DNA from: a candidate division BRC1 bacterium ADurb.BinA292
GTDB taxonomy: Bacteria > Sumerlaeota > Sumerlaeia > MVZB01
Length of the DNA: 5,720 nucleotides
Direction of reading: 5' to 3'
NCBI GenBank assembly: GCA_002068205.1
Contig: MVZB01000216.1
Span: forward strand, 1-5,720
Shown here: one piece after another, positions 5,564 to 5,720 of the stretch
Layout of the letters: each line of letters starts with the position of its first letter
Position numbering within the stretch: position 1 is the first letter of the stretch
The notes under the pieces: model-generated
The model's input: the letters and a program-made list of their open reading frames with translations, nothing else
What the model was told of the DNA's origin: nothing
Database searches by the model: none
Position numbers and translations under genes: made by a program

Positions 5564-5622
5564 CGAGAGCCGAGGACGAGGGACGAGAGCCGAGAGCCGA
5601 ATTTGGGGGAGGCCTTTGGGGG
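5564..5622 (+). repeat. Dispersed heptamer repeat, copy 4 (best preserved)
   Basis: This is the fullest copy: CGAGAGC, CGAGGAC, GAGGGAC, GAGAGCC, GAGAGCC and then GAATT, followed by TTGGGGGAGGCCTTTGGGGGC, a flank shared with copy 3. TTTT precedes it, as in copy 2. All four copies lie between genes and read in the same direction on the + strand, whichever way the flanking genes run. Confidence 0.85.
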
Positions 5623-5625
5623 CAA

Positions 5626-5644
5626 TGCCACTCAGAGCGTGGCA
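5626..5644. repeat. Hairpin adjoining repeat copy 4
   Basis: TGCCAC (5626-5631) pairs perfectly with GTGGCA (5639-5644) around a 7-nt loop. It begins within a few bases of the end of repeat copy 4 and may be part of a larger composite element. The remaining bases to 5720 are G-rich with no recognisable gene. Confidence 0.4.
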
Positions 5645-5720
5645 GGCCCGGGTTTCGGCCGGTTGCTTGTTTTCATGCGGCGTCGAGGCAGGAGGGGGGG
5701 CGAGGGGCGGCAGGCAGAAG

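Noticed and set aside
4636..5631. N-terminal extension of mnmE on the - strand to give 803 residues
   Set aside because: The added part is antisense to the HD gene and Pro/Arg-rich. MnmE homology starts near residue 20 of the 4635 start.
5640..5685. Short - strand frame beginning ATGAAAACAAGC near 5677
   Set aside because: It stops after about 14 codons inside the hairpin and has no ribosome site.

Overview
The window is a GC-rich bacterial chromosomal segment with five convincing protein genes. In order they are a lipoprotein (+), a small RRM RNA-binding protein (+), a XerC/XerD-type tyrosine recombinase (-), the tRNA-modification GTPase MnmE (-) and an HD-domain phosphohydrolase (+). No phage, plasmid, transposase, CRISPR, rRNA or tRNA gene is visible. 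The gene set is housekeeping-like. A GC-rich Gram-negative with a single-RRM protein, a Lol-type lipoprotein and long repeat-filled intergenic gaps would fit the Verrucomicrobia/Kiritimatiellae/Planctomycetes neighbourhood. That placement is an impression from style and was not tested.

Layout. Bases 1-137 hold one copy of a dispersed heptamer-built repeat and the lipoprotein leader. The lipoprotein gene (138-803) ends 4 bases before a strong hairpin terminator. Bases 804-1430 carry no credible gene and are packed with inverted repeats: three adjacent hairpins, a 79-bp tandem array and a second dispersed-repeat copy. A good sigma70-type promoter (1431-1460) then starts a leader of about 120 nt ahead of the RRM gene (1590-1898). 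A 13-bp perfect palindrome sits between the convergent RRM and xer genes. xer (2944 to 2045) and mnmE (4635 to 3220) run leftward, separated by 275 bp that contain the third repeat copy. A 150-bp divergent region separates mnmE from the HD gene (4786-5382). The last 338 bp hold a GGGGAT hexamer run with G-quadruplex potential, three small hairpins and the fourth repeat copy.

The genes do not form an obvious pathway: genome resolution (Xer), tRNA wobble modification (MnmE), nucleotide metabolism (HD protein), RNA binding (RRM) and an envelope lipoprotein. The least ordinary part is the intergenic DNA. It contains a same-strand repeat family built from 7-nt modules, with one copy differing by exactly one module, and a 79-bp hairpin array whose period is incompatible with coding. 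I see no clear new multi-gene system.
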